From the NCBI GenBank assembly GCA_029263035.1, contig JAJCYF010000066.1, forward strand, positions 1-11,147: 11,147 nucleotides of DNA, written 5' to 3'. The stretch is from Actinomycetes bacterium (GTDB lineage: Bacteria; Actinomycetota; CADDZG01; JAHWKV01). The notes below the pieces were generated by a model, which saw only the letters and a list, made by a program, of their open reading frames with translations, had not been told where the DNA came from and did no database searches. Position numbers and translations under genes: made by a program. Positions within the stretch are counted from its first letter, which is position 1, and every line of letters starts with the position of its first letter. Of the stretch, positions 1 to 6,983 are shown piece after piece.

Positions 1-119
1 CGGACGTCCTATTCGGTGTTGGGCGTGGGCAGGTGCCACTGGTCGTTGCCGATTCTCTCGACGTTGGCCAGCAGCCCTTCGACGGCAATGCGGTGGGTAT
101 GTACGAGGTCGTTTTCCAT
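1..119 (-). pseudogene. N-terminal part of a mycothiol maleylpyruvate isomerase-like (DinB/TIGR03083-86 type) protein, stop at codon 37
   Basis: An ATG at 117-119 has a strong ribosome binding site (GGGAGGA, 128-134, 8 nt away). It opens a frame of 36 residues ending NDQWHLPTPNTE and then TAG at 9-11. Past the TAG the frame continues D-V-R to the window edge. Actinobacterial mycothiol-dependent maleylpyruvate isomerase-like proteins typically carry a D-x-W...PTPC-x-x-W-x-V-R motif about 35 residues from the start, so the TAG sits where the conserved Trp (TGG) is expected. That suggests a one-base nonsense change or a sequencing error, not a natural end. The family's Cys after PTP is Asn here. 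Members are four-helix DinB-like proteins, often metal- and mycothiol-dependent. Family assignment rests on a short motif; the rest of the gene lies outside the window. Confidence 0.55.
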
Positions 120-142
120 CAAACCAATCCTCCCGTCGTCAT

Positions 143-159
143 GGACACACTTAGTGTCC
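143..159. repeat. Small inverted repeat between citrate synthase and the downstream gene
   Basis: GGACAC (143-148) and GTGTCC (154-159) form a perfect 6-bp stem with a 5-nt loop, in the 62-nt gap after the citrate synthase stop. No T-run follows on either strand, so it is not a canonical intrinsic terminator. It could be a weak terminator, an mRNA-end stem or an operator for the gene starting at 119. Confidence 0.35.
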
Positions 160-181
160 GCCGGGTTGTATCGGTTACAGG

Positions 182-1303
182 TCAGCGCTCTCCGAGCTTT
201 ATGTACTCCCGGGGGCCGGGGCCGATGTACTCCGAGTCCGGGCGGATCAGCCGGTTGTTCTTGAGCTGCTCGATGACGTGCGCGGTCCAGCCGGAGATCC
301 GGGAGGCGGCGAAGATCGGCGTGAACAGGCGCTTGGGGATCCCCAGGTAGTGGTAGACCGCCGCAGCGTAGAAGTCCACGTTCGGGAACAGCCCTTTTTC
401 GGAGTTCACGACCTCGAAGATCGCCTCAGAGATCTCAAACCACTTGGTGTCGCCCTTTCGGGTCCCCAGCTCCCGCGCCAGCTCGCGCAGGATGGTGGCC
501 CGGGGGTCCTCCTCCTTGTAGACCCGGTGGCCGAAGCCCATGATCTTCTCTTTGCGAGCCAGGCGTCCTTTGATCTCTTCGGCGACTGCATCGACCGATC
601 CGATCTTGAGGATCATCTCGAACACCTGCTCGTTCGCCCCGCCGTGAAGCGGACCCTTCAGGGTGGCGATGGCCGAGGTCATCGCGGAGTGGATGTCACT
701 TAGCGTCCCGGCGGTGACCCGGGCGGCAAAGGTGGAGGCGTTCATGGTGTGGTCGGCGTGCATCACCAGGCACTGGTCCATGATCCGGGCATCCTCGTCC
801 GAGGGGTAATCACCGGACAGGACGTAGAGCAGGTTGGCGGCGTGCCCCAGCTTGGGGTCGGGCTCCACCGGCCACTTGCCTCCGCGCAGCCTCTCGTGGC
901 CCGCCATCATCTGGGGCAGGCGGGAGATCAGCCGGATGGCCTTGCGCTGGTTGGCGGCGTGGTCGGTCGACAGCACCCAGCCGTCGGGGTCGTAGGCCGA
1001 GGCGGCCGAGACCAGGGTTCGCAGCATCGACATCGGCGACGTCGTGGAGGAGAGCGTGACCATCAGCTGCTTGGTGAAGTCGTGCAGGTCGCGCTCGGAG
1101 CTGAGCTGCTGGGTGATCTGCTCCAGCTGGGTGGCGTTGGGAAGCTCCCGGTTGTGCAGGAGGTAGATGACCTCCTCGAAGGTGCTGTTGTTGACCAGAT
1201 CGGTCACGTTGTATCCCGCGTACATCAGTCTGCTGTTCTCGACATCGATGTCCGATATCGCCGTCTGAGCTGCTACAACACCTTCAAGACCTTTTTGATT
1301 CAA
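182..1303 (-). CDS. Citrate synthase
   Basis: Condenses acetyl-CoA with oxaloacetate to citrate, the entry step of the TCA cycle, in the cytosol. The 373-residue length matches the short Gram-positive/archaeal type (Bacillus CitZ-like) rather than the longer hexameric GltA. Visible signatures are the MHADHTMNAST segment (181-191), LHGGANE with catalytic His220, GFGHRVYK with His259, and FPNVDFYAAAVYHYLGIP with catalytic Asp310. The start is TTG (1301-1303), preceded by GGGGGTG (1309-1315) at 5 nt spacing; no in-frame ATG fits the family's N-terminus better. The gene diverges from isocitrate dehydrogenase across a 295-nt gap, giving a TCA-enzyme block. Methylcitrate synthases are close relatives and cannot be strictly excluded, but the neighbouring icd and mdh favour citrate synthase. 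Confidence 0.95.
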   Translation of the reverse strand: MNQKGLEGVVAAQTAISDIDVENSRLMYAGYNVTDLVNNSTFEEVIYLLHNRELPNATQLEQITQQLSSERDLHDFTKQLMVTLSSTTSPMSMLRTLVSAASAYDPDGWVLSTDHAANQRKAIRLISRLPQMMAGHERLRGGKWPVEPDPKLGHAANLLYVLSGDYPSDEDARIMDQCLVMHADHTMNASTFAARVTAGTLSDIHSAMTSAIATLKGPLHGGANEQVFEMILKIGSVDAVAEEIKGRLARKEKIMGFGHRVYKEEDPRATILRELARELGTRKGDTKWFEISEAIFEVVNSEKGLFPNVDFYAAAVYHYLGIPKRLFTPIFAASRISGWTAHVIEQLKNNRLIRPDSEYIGPGPREYIKLGER

Positions 1304-1598
1304 ACTCTCACCCCCTGGAACGGCAGCGGTAGTGCAGCCCGCCAGTTATTAGCACCCCTGCGATTGATTTTGGACCGCCTCCGAGTGAGGCTCCGGTTGA
1401 CTGCAGAACGACCCCTTAGCGGGGACCTGCCCAAGGTCATATCCTACAAGCAATCGTCTGGCGGTCACCTGACCGGCTTTTCGGCTCAACCGGAGCCGGG
1501 CCGGAGTAGCCCGTTCGGCCGGCTCGGAAATCCCACGGGAGGCGAGCCGGACACCCCGGCCGCCATGTCCAGTCTTTCGTTGTAAAGGAGAAACCCAT
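1304..1598. promoter_or_regulatory. Divergent intergenic region between citrate synthase and isocitrate dehydrogenase
   Basis: This 295-nt stretch holds no convincing gene and must carry the promoters of both flanking genes. For citrate synthase (minus), a -10-like TAATAA lies at 1346-1351 with only a weak -35 (TCCAAA) 17 nt upstream, giving a leader of about 35 nt. For isocitrate dehydrogenase (plus), TTGACT at 1397-1402 resembles a -35, but no good -10 sits at the right distance, so that promoter is not resolved. A small stem GACCT/AGGTC spans 1424-1438. The IDH ribosome binding site AAGGAG is at 1585-1590, 8 nt before the ATG. Confidence 0.4.
1462..1475. promoter_or_regulatory. Palindrome CGGTCA-CC-TGACCG, possible operator
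   Basis: A perfect 6+2+6 inverted repeat lies in the divergent citrate synthase/isocitrate dehydrogenase control region. An extra GGTCA half-site lies at 1435-1439, 28 bp away in the same orientation. Its size and symmetry fit a dimeric repressor site, but no regulator is identified and GC-rich DNA yields such palindromes by chance. Confidence 0.3.
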
Positions 1599-2675
1599 AT
1601 GGCTCATCGCGTCACGTTTATACCGGGCGACGGCGTCGGCCCCGAGCTCTCCGAGGCTACCCGCCGGGTTCTGGAGGCCACCGGGGTGGCGTTCGACTGG
1701 GACGTCCAGCACGCCGGTGCCGACGTCGTTGAGGAGCACGGCACCCCCCTGCCGCAGCAGGTGCTGGACTCCATCCGGGCCAACAAGGTTGCCATCAAGG
1801 GTCCGATCACCACGCCCGTGGGCACCGGCTTTCGCTCGGTCAACGTGGAGCTGCGCAAGCAACTCGACCTGTTCGCCTGTCTTCGGCCCTGCAAGACCTA
1901 CCCCGGGGTGCGCTCCCGCTACGACGGCATCGACCTGGTGATCTTCAGGGAGAACCACGAGGACCTCTACGCCGGGATCGAGTTTGAGCTCGGATCCCCC
2001 GAGGCGGTCGGGCTGATCGACTACATCAAGGGCGTCTCCGGGCGGGAGATCCGGCCGGACTCGGGTATCTCGATCAAGCCCATCTCGGTATACGGCACCA
2101 CCCGGATCGTCAAAGCCGCCTTCGAGTACGCCCGGGCCAACGGGCGCAAAAAGGTCACGGCGGTCCACAAGTCCAACATCATGAAGTTCTCCGACGGGCT
2201 GTTCCTCAAGACCGCCCGAGAGGTGGCGGAAACCTACCCGGATATCGAGTTCGAGGACCGGATCGTCGACAACATGTGTATGCAGCTGGTGGCCTACCCC
2301 GGCGACTACGACGTGCTGGTACTGCCCAACCTGTACGGCGACATCGTCAGCGACCTGTGCGCCGGCCTGGTCGGCGGGCTGGGCGTTGCTCCGGGCGCCA
2401 ACCTGGGCGAGGACCTGGCGGTCTTCGAGCCCACCCACGGCTCGGCACCCAAGTACACCGGGATGAACAAGATGAACCCGATGGCGCTGATGCTGTCCGG
2501 GGTGCTGATGCTCAGGCACCTGGGGGAGAAGGAGGCGGCCGACCGCATGGAAGCCGCGATTGCCGCCGTCATCCAGGAGGGCACCCACGTCACCAGGGAC
2601 ATGCTGAAGTCCCGCGCCGACCCGAATGCAGTGGGGACCTCGCAGGTCGCCGACGCGGTAATAGCGAAGCTGTAG
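1599..2675 (+). CDS. icd: Isocitrate dehydrogenase (isocitrate/isopropylmalate dehydrogenase family)
   Basis: Oxidatively decarboxylates isocitrate to 2-oxoglutarate. The 358-residue protein is the short, IDH3-like type with GDGVGPE at 10-16. The substrate loop FRSVNVELR holds Ser80, Asn82 and Arg86, followed by Arg96 (CLRP) and Arg117 (FREN). The catalytic pair is Tyr124 and Lys191, and metal ligands are Asp224, Asp248 and Asp252 (NLYGDIVSD). The RSVN segment argues for isocitrate rather than isopropylmalate. The coenzyme motif HGSAPKYTG (280-288) has the Lys-Tyr pair found in NADP-type enzymes, while NAD types usually have Asp-Ile; other NADP contacts are altered, so coenzyme choice is open. 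AAGGAG 8 nt upstream fixes the ATG. mdh follows after 94 nt on the same strand. Confidence 0.92.
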   Translation: MAHRVTFIPGDGVGPELSEATRRVLEATGVAFDWDVQHAGADVVEEHGTPLPQQVLDSIRANKVAIKGPITTPVGTGFRSVNVELRKQLDLFACLRPCKTYPGVRSRYDGIDLVIFRENHEDLYAGIEFELGSPEAVGLIDYIKGVSGREIRPDSGISIKPISVYGTTRIVKAAFEYARANGRKKVTAVHKSNIMKFSDGLFLKTAREVAETYPDIEFEDRIVDNMCMQLVAYPGDYDVLVLPNLYGDIVSDLCAGLVGGLGVAPGANLGEDLAVFEPTHGSAPKYTGMNKMNPMALMLSGVLMLRHLGEKEAADRMEAAIAAVIQEGTHVTRDMLKSRADPNAVGTSQVADAVIAKL

Positions 2676-2769
2676 CGGGCGTCGGGCAGTACGGCGGCAG
2701 GTCCGCCCGGTGCGCGCGGGTCCCGCGGCGCAATAGAGTTACCAAATTGTTTAGGGAGGATTTGTCGGC
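2676..2769 (+). promoter_or_regulatory. icd-mdh gap with GC stem, possible -10 and strong RBS
   Basis: A GC-rich inverted repeat CGCGGG-T-CCCGCG lies at 2715-2727 without a T-run. The sequence then turns A/T-rich, with a TAGAGT (2734-2739) that could serve as an actinobacterial -10, though no matching -35 is seen. A strong ribosome binding site AGGGAGGA (2753-2760) is 9 nt before the mdh ATG. mdh may be cotranscribed with icd or have its own promoter. Confidence 0.3.
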
Positions 2770-3699
2770 ATGGCGAAAATCACGGTAGTCGGAGCAGGTT
2801 TTGTCGGGCGCACCACCGCGCTGCGGATAGCGGAGAGCAATCTGGCGGACGTGTGCCTGCTGGATGTGATCGAGGGGTGGCCGCAGGGCCTGGCCCTGGA
2901 CGTCCGCCACTCGGCGCCGGTGCAGGGGATCGAGGTGGACGTGGTCGGGACCAACGATTACGCCGACTCGGCGGGATCCGACGTCGTGGTCATCACCGCC
3001 GGGCTGCCACGGGGGCCGGGGATGAGCCGGATGGACCTGCTGGAGAAGAACGCCGCCATTGTCGGCAGTGTCTGCGATCAGGTCAAAGAAAGCTCGCCCG
3101 GAGCCGTGGTGATCAACGTCACCAACCCGCTGGACGAGATGACCTTCCTGGCCGCCGAGCGCACCGGTTTTCCCCGCAACCGGGTGATGGGTATGGCCGG
3201 CATCCTGGATTCCGCCCGCCTGGCCGCCAACATCGCCGAGGAGCTGGGAGTCTCCCCGCTTTCGGTCAAGGCCATGACCCTGGGGTCACACGGCGAGCAG
3301 ATGGTCCCGCTGCCCCGCCAGGCGACCGTCGACGGCAAGCCTTTGACCGACCTGGTCGACGCCGAGACCCTTGAACGCATGTTCGTCCGCACCCGGGCGG
3401 GGGGCTCGGAGATAGTCGGGCTGTTGAAGAAGGGCAGCGCCTTCTACGCTCCGTCGGCGGCGGTGGCCCAGATGTGTTCGGCCATCCTCTCCGGTTCCGG
3501 TGAGGTCCTGCCGGTGTGCGCCTGGGTCTCCGGCGAGTACGGCATCGACGACGTCTACCTCGGGGTGCCGGCAAAGCTGGGCCGCGACGGGGTGGAGGAG
3601 ATCGTCGAGCTGGAGTTGAACGAGCAGGAAAAGGCTCAGCTCACCGAGGCCGCCGACGCCATCCGCACCCGCTGCGCCGACCTGGCGTCGATCTCCTAA
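2770..3699 (+). CDS. mdh: Malate dehydrogenase, LDH-like type, NAD-dependent
   Basis: Interconverts malate and oxaloacetate, regenerating the acceptor used by citrate synthase. The Rossmann glycine motif GAGFVG (8-13) and Asp32 at the end of the second strand indicate NAD. Substrate arginines are Arg81 and Arg87 in the mobile loop (GLPRGPGMSR), with Asn119 in VTNPLD. The catalytic Asp147/His174 relay is in GILDSAR (144-150) and GSHGEQMVP (172-180), with Arg150 binding the substrate carboxylate. Arg81, where lactate dehydrogenase has Gln, decides for malate. The 309-residue length matches the Bacillus-type tetrameric enzymes. The ATG at 2770 has AGGGAGGA 9 nt upstream. The next ORF begins 5 nt after the stop. 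Confidence 0.95.
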   Translation: MAKITVVGAGFVGRTTALRIAESNLADVCLLDVIEGWPQGLALDVRHSAPVQGIEVDVVGTNDYADSAGSDVVVITAGLPRGPGMSRMDLLEKNAAIVGSVCDQVKESSPGAVVINVTNPLDEMTFLAAERTGFPRNRVMGMAGILDSARLAANIAEELGVSPLSVKAMTLGSHGEQMVPLPRQATVDGKPLTDLVDAETLERMFVRTRAGGSEIVGLLKKGSAFYAPSAAVAQMCSAILSGSGEVLPVCAWVSGEYGIDDVYLGVPAKLGRDGVEEIVELELNEQEKAQLTEAADAIRTRCADLASIS

Positions 3700-3704
3700 C
3701 TCCG

Positions 3705-3938
3705 GTGAAAGACCCCGCGCTGGTCATCGTGAACGGGCTGCTGAAGTCCGCCGACGATCTGGGGCTTAACGCCACCGAGCGGTACGGCAAGGACGCCCAC
3801 TACCAGGCGACCCTCTGGAAGACCGCCGATACCGCAGTGGCGGCGCTGGGTATCGAGCAGGTTGAAGACGCCGGCACCGGCTTTCCGTTGTTTCGCCTGA
3901 AGGGCGTGGAAGAGCCAGAGGCTCAGTCCGGCGATTAG
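3705..3938 (+). CDS. Small protein of unknown function, 77 residues, downstream of mdh
   Basis: A GTG 5 nt after the mdh stop opens a 77-residue frame beginning VKDPALVIVNGLLKSADDLG and ending EEPEAQSGD. The longer frame reaching back to 3516 is only the mdh shadow. No Shine-Dalgarno is visible, so translation may be coupled to mdh termination. An internal GTG at 3729 is a weaker alternative. The protein is soluble, with no membrane segment or signal peptide; two helical stretches flank a Tyr-Gly-Lys-Asp centre and the tail is acidic. The hydrophobic spacing and charge composition look like a real protein. I recognise no family. The position suggests a role tied to mdh or to the permease 22 nt downstream, which is inference. 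Confidence 0.6.
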   Translation: MKDPALVIVNGLLKSADDLGLNATERYGKDAHYQATLWKTADTAVAALGIEQVEDAGTGFPLFRLKGVEEPEAQSGD

Positions 3939-3960
3939 CCGCCGCCCGGAACCCCGGTAG

Positions 3961-4683
3961 GTGCTCGACCCGCTGACGCTGTTCCTCGCCGCCCTGGCGG
4001 GCGCTGCGGGGTCCGTGGTTCAGGGTTCGGTCGGGTTCGGTTTCTCACTGATCGCCGCTCCGCTGCTTGCCCTAATCCACCCGGGTCTGGTTCCGGGTGC
4101 CGCCACAATCTCGTCGACGGCGTTGAACCTGATGACGCTGTACCGCACCCGGGGAGGACCCACCGACTGGAGGGGGGTGCGCTGGGCGGGCGCCGGTCTG
4201 GTGCCGGGGACCGTGGCGGCGGGAGCGCTGCTGGCGGTGATGTCGGCGCACGATGTGGCGGTCACCGTGGGAGTTCTCGTACTGGTTGCGGTCCTGCTGA
4301 GCCTGGCCGGCCTCAACGTGAGAAAGACCGCCCCGTCGCTGCTGGCCGTCGGGGTGGTTTCGGGGTTCATGGGGACCGCAGCCACGGTGGGAGGGCCGCC
4401 GATGGCTATGGCCTACCAGCGTGACCCGGGTCCGGTGATCCGGGCCACGCTCAACCGGTTCTTCCTGGCCGGCACCGTCCTGACGGTGGCCGTGTTGATA
4501 CCGGCGGGAAGGCTCGGCGTGGACCACCTCTGGGCCGGGCTGGCCACCGTGCCCGGCGTGGCGGTGGGCTTTGGGCTGTCCGGCAGGCTTCACCGCCACA
4601 TCGACCGGGGCCGGGCACGTCCCGCGGTCTTGGCGGTTGCAGCTTTGTCCTCGATGGCGGTGCTGATCCGGGAGTTGCTCTGA
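3961..4683 (+). CDS. TauE/SafE family membrane permease (sulfite exporter-like)
   Basis: The 240-residue protein is strongly hydrophobic, with about seven or eight membrane segments. It has the paired repeats typical of TauE/SafE (PF01925): a first copy at about 13-40 (GAAGSVVQGSVGFGF) and a second at about 131-152 (GVVSGFMGTAATVGGPP), both Gly-rich with the usual Pro in the second. Family members move sulfite, sulfoacetate or other organic anions across the cytoplasmic membrane; the substrate cannot be read from sequence. The start is GTG at 3961 with only a weak ribosome binding site (GGAA about 10 nt upstream), 22 nt after the 77-aa gene, so cotranscription from mdh is likely. It converges with the repeat protein, leaving 10 nt and no visible terminator. 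Confidence 0.85.
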   Translation: MLDPLTLFLAALAGAAGSVVQGSVGFGFSLIAAPLLALIHPGLVPGAATISSTALNLMTLYRTRGGPTDWRGVRWAGAGLVPGTVAAGALLAVMSAHDVAVTVGVLVLVAVLLSLAGLNVRKTAPSLLAVGVVSGFMGTAATVGGPPMAMAYQRDPGPVIRATLNRFFLAGTVLTVAVLIPAGRLGVDHLWAGLATVPGVAVGFGLSGRLHRHIDRGRARPAVLAVAALSSMAVLIRELL

Positions 4684-4693
4684 GGTAGGGGTT

Positions 4694-5443
4694 CTAACCG
4701 GCGGTTGGTCTCTTGCGCTCAACCATCGCCTTGATCCGCTCCTCAAGCCCGTCCAGCCGCTTCTGAATCTGTGACCGGCGCTCGGCGACCACGGCGTCGA
4801 TCACGGTCTGAGGTGCTACGTCATTTTCTTCCGCCACCTCGGCAATGCTTTTGCCCGATTTCAAGGCGGTCCGCAGTTCCTCGGTGCTGATTCCGATCGC
4901 CCCGGCAGCGGCCTTCAGGCCCGCCCCCCTGCCGGCTCCGCGTCCGGCCTTCCCCCGCATCCCGGAGGGGCGGGTGCCCTCCACGAACGTCTTGATTGTC
5001 TCCGGGAGCTTTCCGGCAATCGTGTCGGCCCGCTCCTGCGTGATCCGTCCGTTGTCGACGGCAGTCTTCAGCCGGCTCCCGGCTTGGGCAACGATCGCGT
5101 CGATCACCGTCTGGGTTGGGACTCCCTTTTCTTCGGCCACGTCGGCGATGCTCCTACCGGACTCAAGAGCGGACCGAAGATCTTCCTTGCCGATCCCGAG
5201 AGCTCCGGCGGCAACCTCCAGGCCTGCACCCCGGGCGGCGATTCCGGGCCTGCGGGCCTTCGCGGTCTTCTCGGCCTCGTCGGTCTCGGCGGCAATTCCC
5301 GAGGCGGGAAGGATCAACGCGGCGACCAGCGCGCCTGTCAGGGCTGCGACGGCCAGAAGCCAGGCAGGCTTGCGGCCCCTTTGGACTCTTCGGGAACCTT
5401 CGGATGGAGTGTCCGGGCTCTTTTTGTGCATAACGCTATCCAC
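4694..5443 (-). CDS. Exported or membrane-anchored protein with two copies of a helical repeat
   Basis: The start is GTG (5441-5443), set by AGGAGA (5452-5457) 8 nt away; an ATG four codons later is the alternative. The longer frame to 5872 lies over DAHP synthase and is rejected. The 249-residue protein has a basic N-terminus and a hydrophobic segment at 27-50 (AWLLAVAALTGALVAALIL), either a signal peptide or an anchor. Two repeats follow at 72-122 and 173-223, each of the form GAGL..AAGA.GI..E.LR.AL.SG.SIA.VAEE..V..QTVIDA. The linker between them (123-172) carries NGRITQERAD, then a Gly/Arg-rich stretch. Such repeats occur in uncharacterised secreted proteins of actinobacteria and Chloroflexi. 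The C-terminus is highly charged. Function is unknown. Confidence 0.8.
   Translation of the reverse strand: MDSVMHKKSPDTPSEGSRRVQRGRKPAWLLAVAALTGALVAALILPASGIAAETDEAEKTAKARRPGIAARGAGLEVAAGALGIGKEDLRSALESGRSIADVAEEKGVPTQTVIDAIVAQAGSRLKTAVDNGRITQERADTIAGKLPETIKTFVEGTRPSGMRGKAGRGAGRGAGLKAAAGAIGISTEELRTALKSGKSIAEVAEENDVAPQTVIDAVVAERRSQIQKRLDGLEERIKAMVERKRPTAG
4775..4927 (-). repeat. Second copy of the intragenic helical repeat
   Basis: Encodes residues 173-223 of the repeat protein. Aligned without gaps to the first copy it has 34 of 51 identical residues by hand count, with a period of 101 residues (303 nt). Confidence 0.8.
5078..5230 (-). repeat. First copy of the intragenic helical repeat
   Basis: Encodes residues 72-122 of the repeat protein, including SGRSIADVAEEKGV and QTVIDAIVA. 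The stretch from AEE to TVIDA resembles a helix-turn-helix-like pair of helices, but a DNA-binding role would not fit an exported protein. Confidence 0.8.
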
Positions 5444-5565
5444 GGAGGCAGTCTCCTCTCGCCGGTAAAACTTCGACCGGGGCAATGCTGCCACGGGAGT
5501 TTCAGAGGACCCGCAGATCAGCCTGTGAATTCGATGAGAGTTTGTGCACGCAGCTTCCTGAGCCC
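5444..5565. other. Gap between DAHP synthase and the repeat protein gene
   Basis: 122 nt with no gene. It holds the repeat protein's ribosome binding site (5452-5457) and presumably its promoter, but no convincing -35/-10 pair is seen on the minus strand, and no hairpin plus T-run marks the end of the DAHP synthase gene. Confidence 0.4.
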
Positions 5566-6921
5566 TCAGCCGGACTGCAGCAAACTCGCGATCTCGAACA
5601 CCAGGTCCAACGACTGGCGGGCGTTCAGCCGGGGGTCGCAGTGGGTCTGGTAGCTGTTGCGGTCCTGCAGGTGATCCTCCAGGACCTCCTCGACTCCGCC
5701 CAGGCACTCGGTCACCGCATCGGGGGTCAGCTCCAGATGCACGCCGCCGGGGACGGTGCCCTCCTGCTGGTGTACGGCGAAGAACCCCTTGATCTCGGTG
5801 AGTATCTGGTCGAACCGGCGGGTCTTCACGCCGGTTTGGGTGGAGAAGGTGTTTCCGTGCATCGGGTCGCACACCCAGACCACCGGGATGCCCGACTTCT
5901 TGACCGCCTGGACCATCGGGGGCAGCTTCTCCTCAACCAGGCCCGAGCCCAGCCGGGGGATGACCGTGAGACGGCCCGGCTCCCTGTTGACGTTAAGGCG
6001 TTCGCACAGCTCCACCAGTTCCTCGGGTGAGGTGCCCGGGCCGACCTTTACGCCGATCGGGTTGTTGATTCCGGAGAGAAACTCAATGTGGGCGCCGTCG
6101 ACCTGACGGGTGCGCTCGCCGGCCCACAGCATGTGGGCGGAGCAGTCGTACCAGTCGCCCGTCAGGCTGTCCTGCCGGGTCAAAGCCTCCTCGAAGCCCA
6201 GGATCAGCGCCTCGTGGGAGGTGTAGAAGTCCACCTGGTGCAGGTGCGAGTCGTTGCGCAGGTCGATGCCGCAGGCCTCCATGAACCTCAGCGCCATCGA
6301 GATCTGGCGGACGATGGCCTCGTACTGCTGGCCCTGGCGGCTGGAGGCGACGAACTCCTGGTTCCACACGTGCATCTGCCCGATGTCGGCGAAGCCCCCT
6401 TTGGTGAAGGCGCGGATGAGGTTGAGCGTCGCCGACGCCTGGTGGTAGGCCCTGATGAGCCGGTTGGGGTCGGGACGGCGGGACTCGGCATCGAACTCGG
6501 GGCCGTTGACCGAGTGGCCGCGGAAACTCGGCAGCGACAGACCGTCGATCATCTCGTTGGGCGAGGACCGAGGCTTGGCGAACTGCCCGGCGATGCGTCC
6601 GACCTTGATCACCGGAAGCCCGCCGGCGTAGGTCAGCACCACGGCCATCTGGAGGATGACTTTTAGCTGGTCCCGGATAAGGTCGGGGGAGAAGGAGTTG
6701 AACGACTCGGCGCAGTCGCCCGCCTGCAGGACGAAGGCATTGCCCTCGCCTGCCTGGGCCAGCGCATCGGTCAGCGCCCGGGCCTCGCCGGCGAATACCA
6801 GCGGTAGCATGCGGCGGATCTCCGCGAGCGCCAGCTCCAGGTCTGCGTCAGACCAATCGGGCTGTTGGGCGGCGGTCTTGTTGCGCCAGGAAGAGGGGGA
6901 CCACGTTGATTGCATTGGCAT
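5566..6921 (-). CDS. aroG: 3-deoxy-D-arabino-heptulosonate 7-phosphate synthase, class II
   Basis: Condenses phosphoenolpyruvate with erythrose 4-phosphate, the first step of the shikimate pathway. The 451-residue length fits the class II (plant/mycobacterial) family. Metal ligands are Cys70 (AGDCAES), His355 (DPMHGNT), Glu397 (VHLELT) and Asp429 (THCDPRLN). Substrate contacts include Arg109 (VGRIAGQFAKPR), the GERTR segment (268-272) and Lys292 (GVKVGP). PAAQQP-like spacing near the N-terminus (AAQQPDW, 17-23) resembles mycobacterial AroG. The start is ATG 6919-6921, with ATG 6913-6915 as the alternative; neither has a clear ribosome binding site. The gene lies 62 nt downstream of the TetR gene on the same strand, with no other aromatic pathway gene near. 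Readthrough from the desaturase operon is possible. Confidence 0.94.
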   Translation of the reverse strand: MPMQSTWSPSSWRNKTAAQQPDWSDADLELALAEIRRMLPLVFAGEARALTDALAQAGEGNAFVLQAGDCAESFNSFSPDLIRDQLKVILQMAVVLTYAGGLPVIKVGRIAGQFAKPRSSPNEMIDGLSLPSFRGHSVNGPEFDAESRRPDPNRLIRAYHQASATLNLIRAFTKGGFADIGQMHVWNQEFVASSRQGQQYEAIVRQISMALRFMEACGIDLRNDSHLHQVDFYTSHEALILGFEEALTRQDSLTGDWYDCSAHMLWAGERTRQVDGAHIEFLSGINNPIGVKVGPGTSPEELVELCERLNVNREPGRLTVIPRLGSGLVEEKLPPMVQAVKKSGIPVVWVCDPMHGNTFSTQTGVKTRRFDQILTEIKGFFAVHQQEGTVPGGVHLELTPDAVTECLGGVEEVLEDHLQDRNSYQTHCDPRLNARQSLDLVFEIASLLQSG

Positions 6922-6983
6922 ATGTTCGCGTGATTCAGACGTTCTTGCCGTTTTCAGGCGGATCGGGCCGCTATTTGGACTTT

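Noticed and set aside
1437..2588. Minus-strand frame of 383 codons opposite isocitrate dehydrogenase
   Set aside because: Antisense shadow; the coding strand carries all catalytic motifs of isocitrate dehydrogenase.
2715..2727. CGCGGG-T-CCCGCG as an intrinsic terminator after icd
   Set aside because: The loop is a single base and no T-run follows; it may only reflect GC-rich composition.
5444..5872. N-terminal extension of the repeat protein to 5872
   Set aside because: It overlaps the 3' part of DAHP synthase in another frame, is Arg/Pro-rich, and a good ribosome binding site supports the GTG at 5443.
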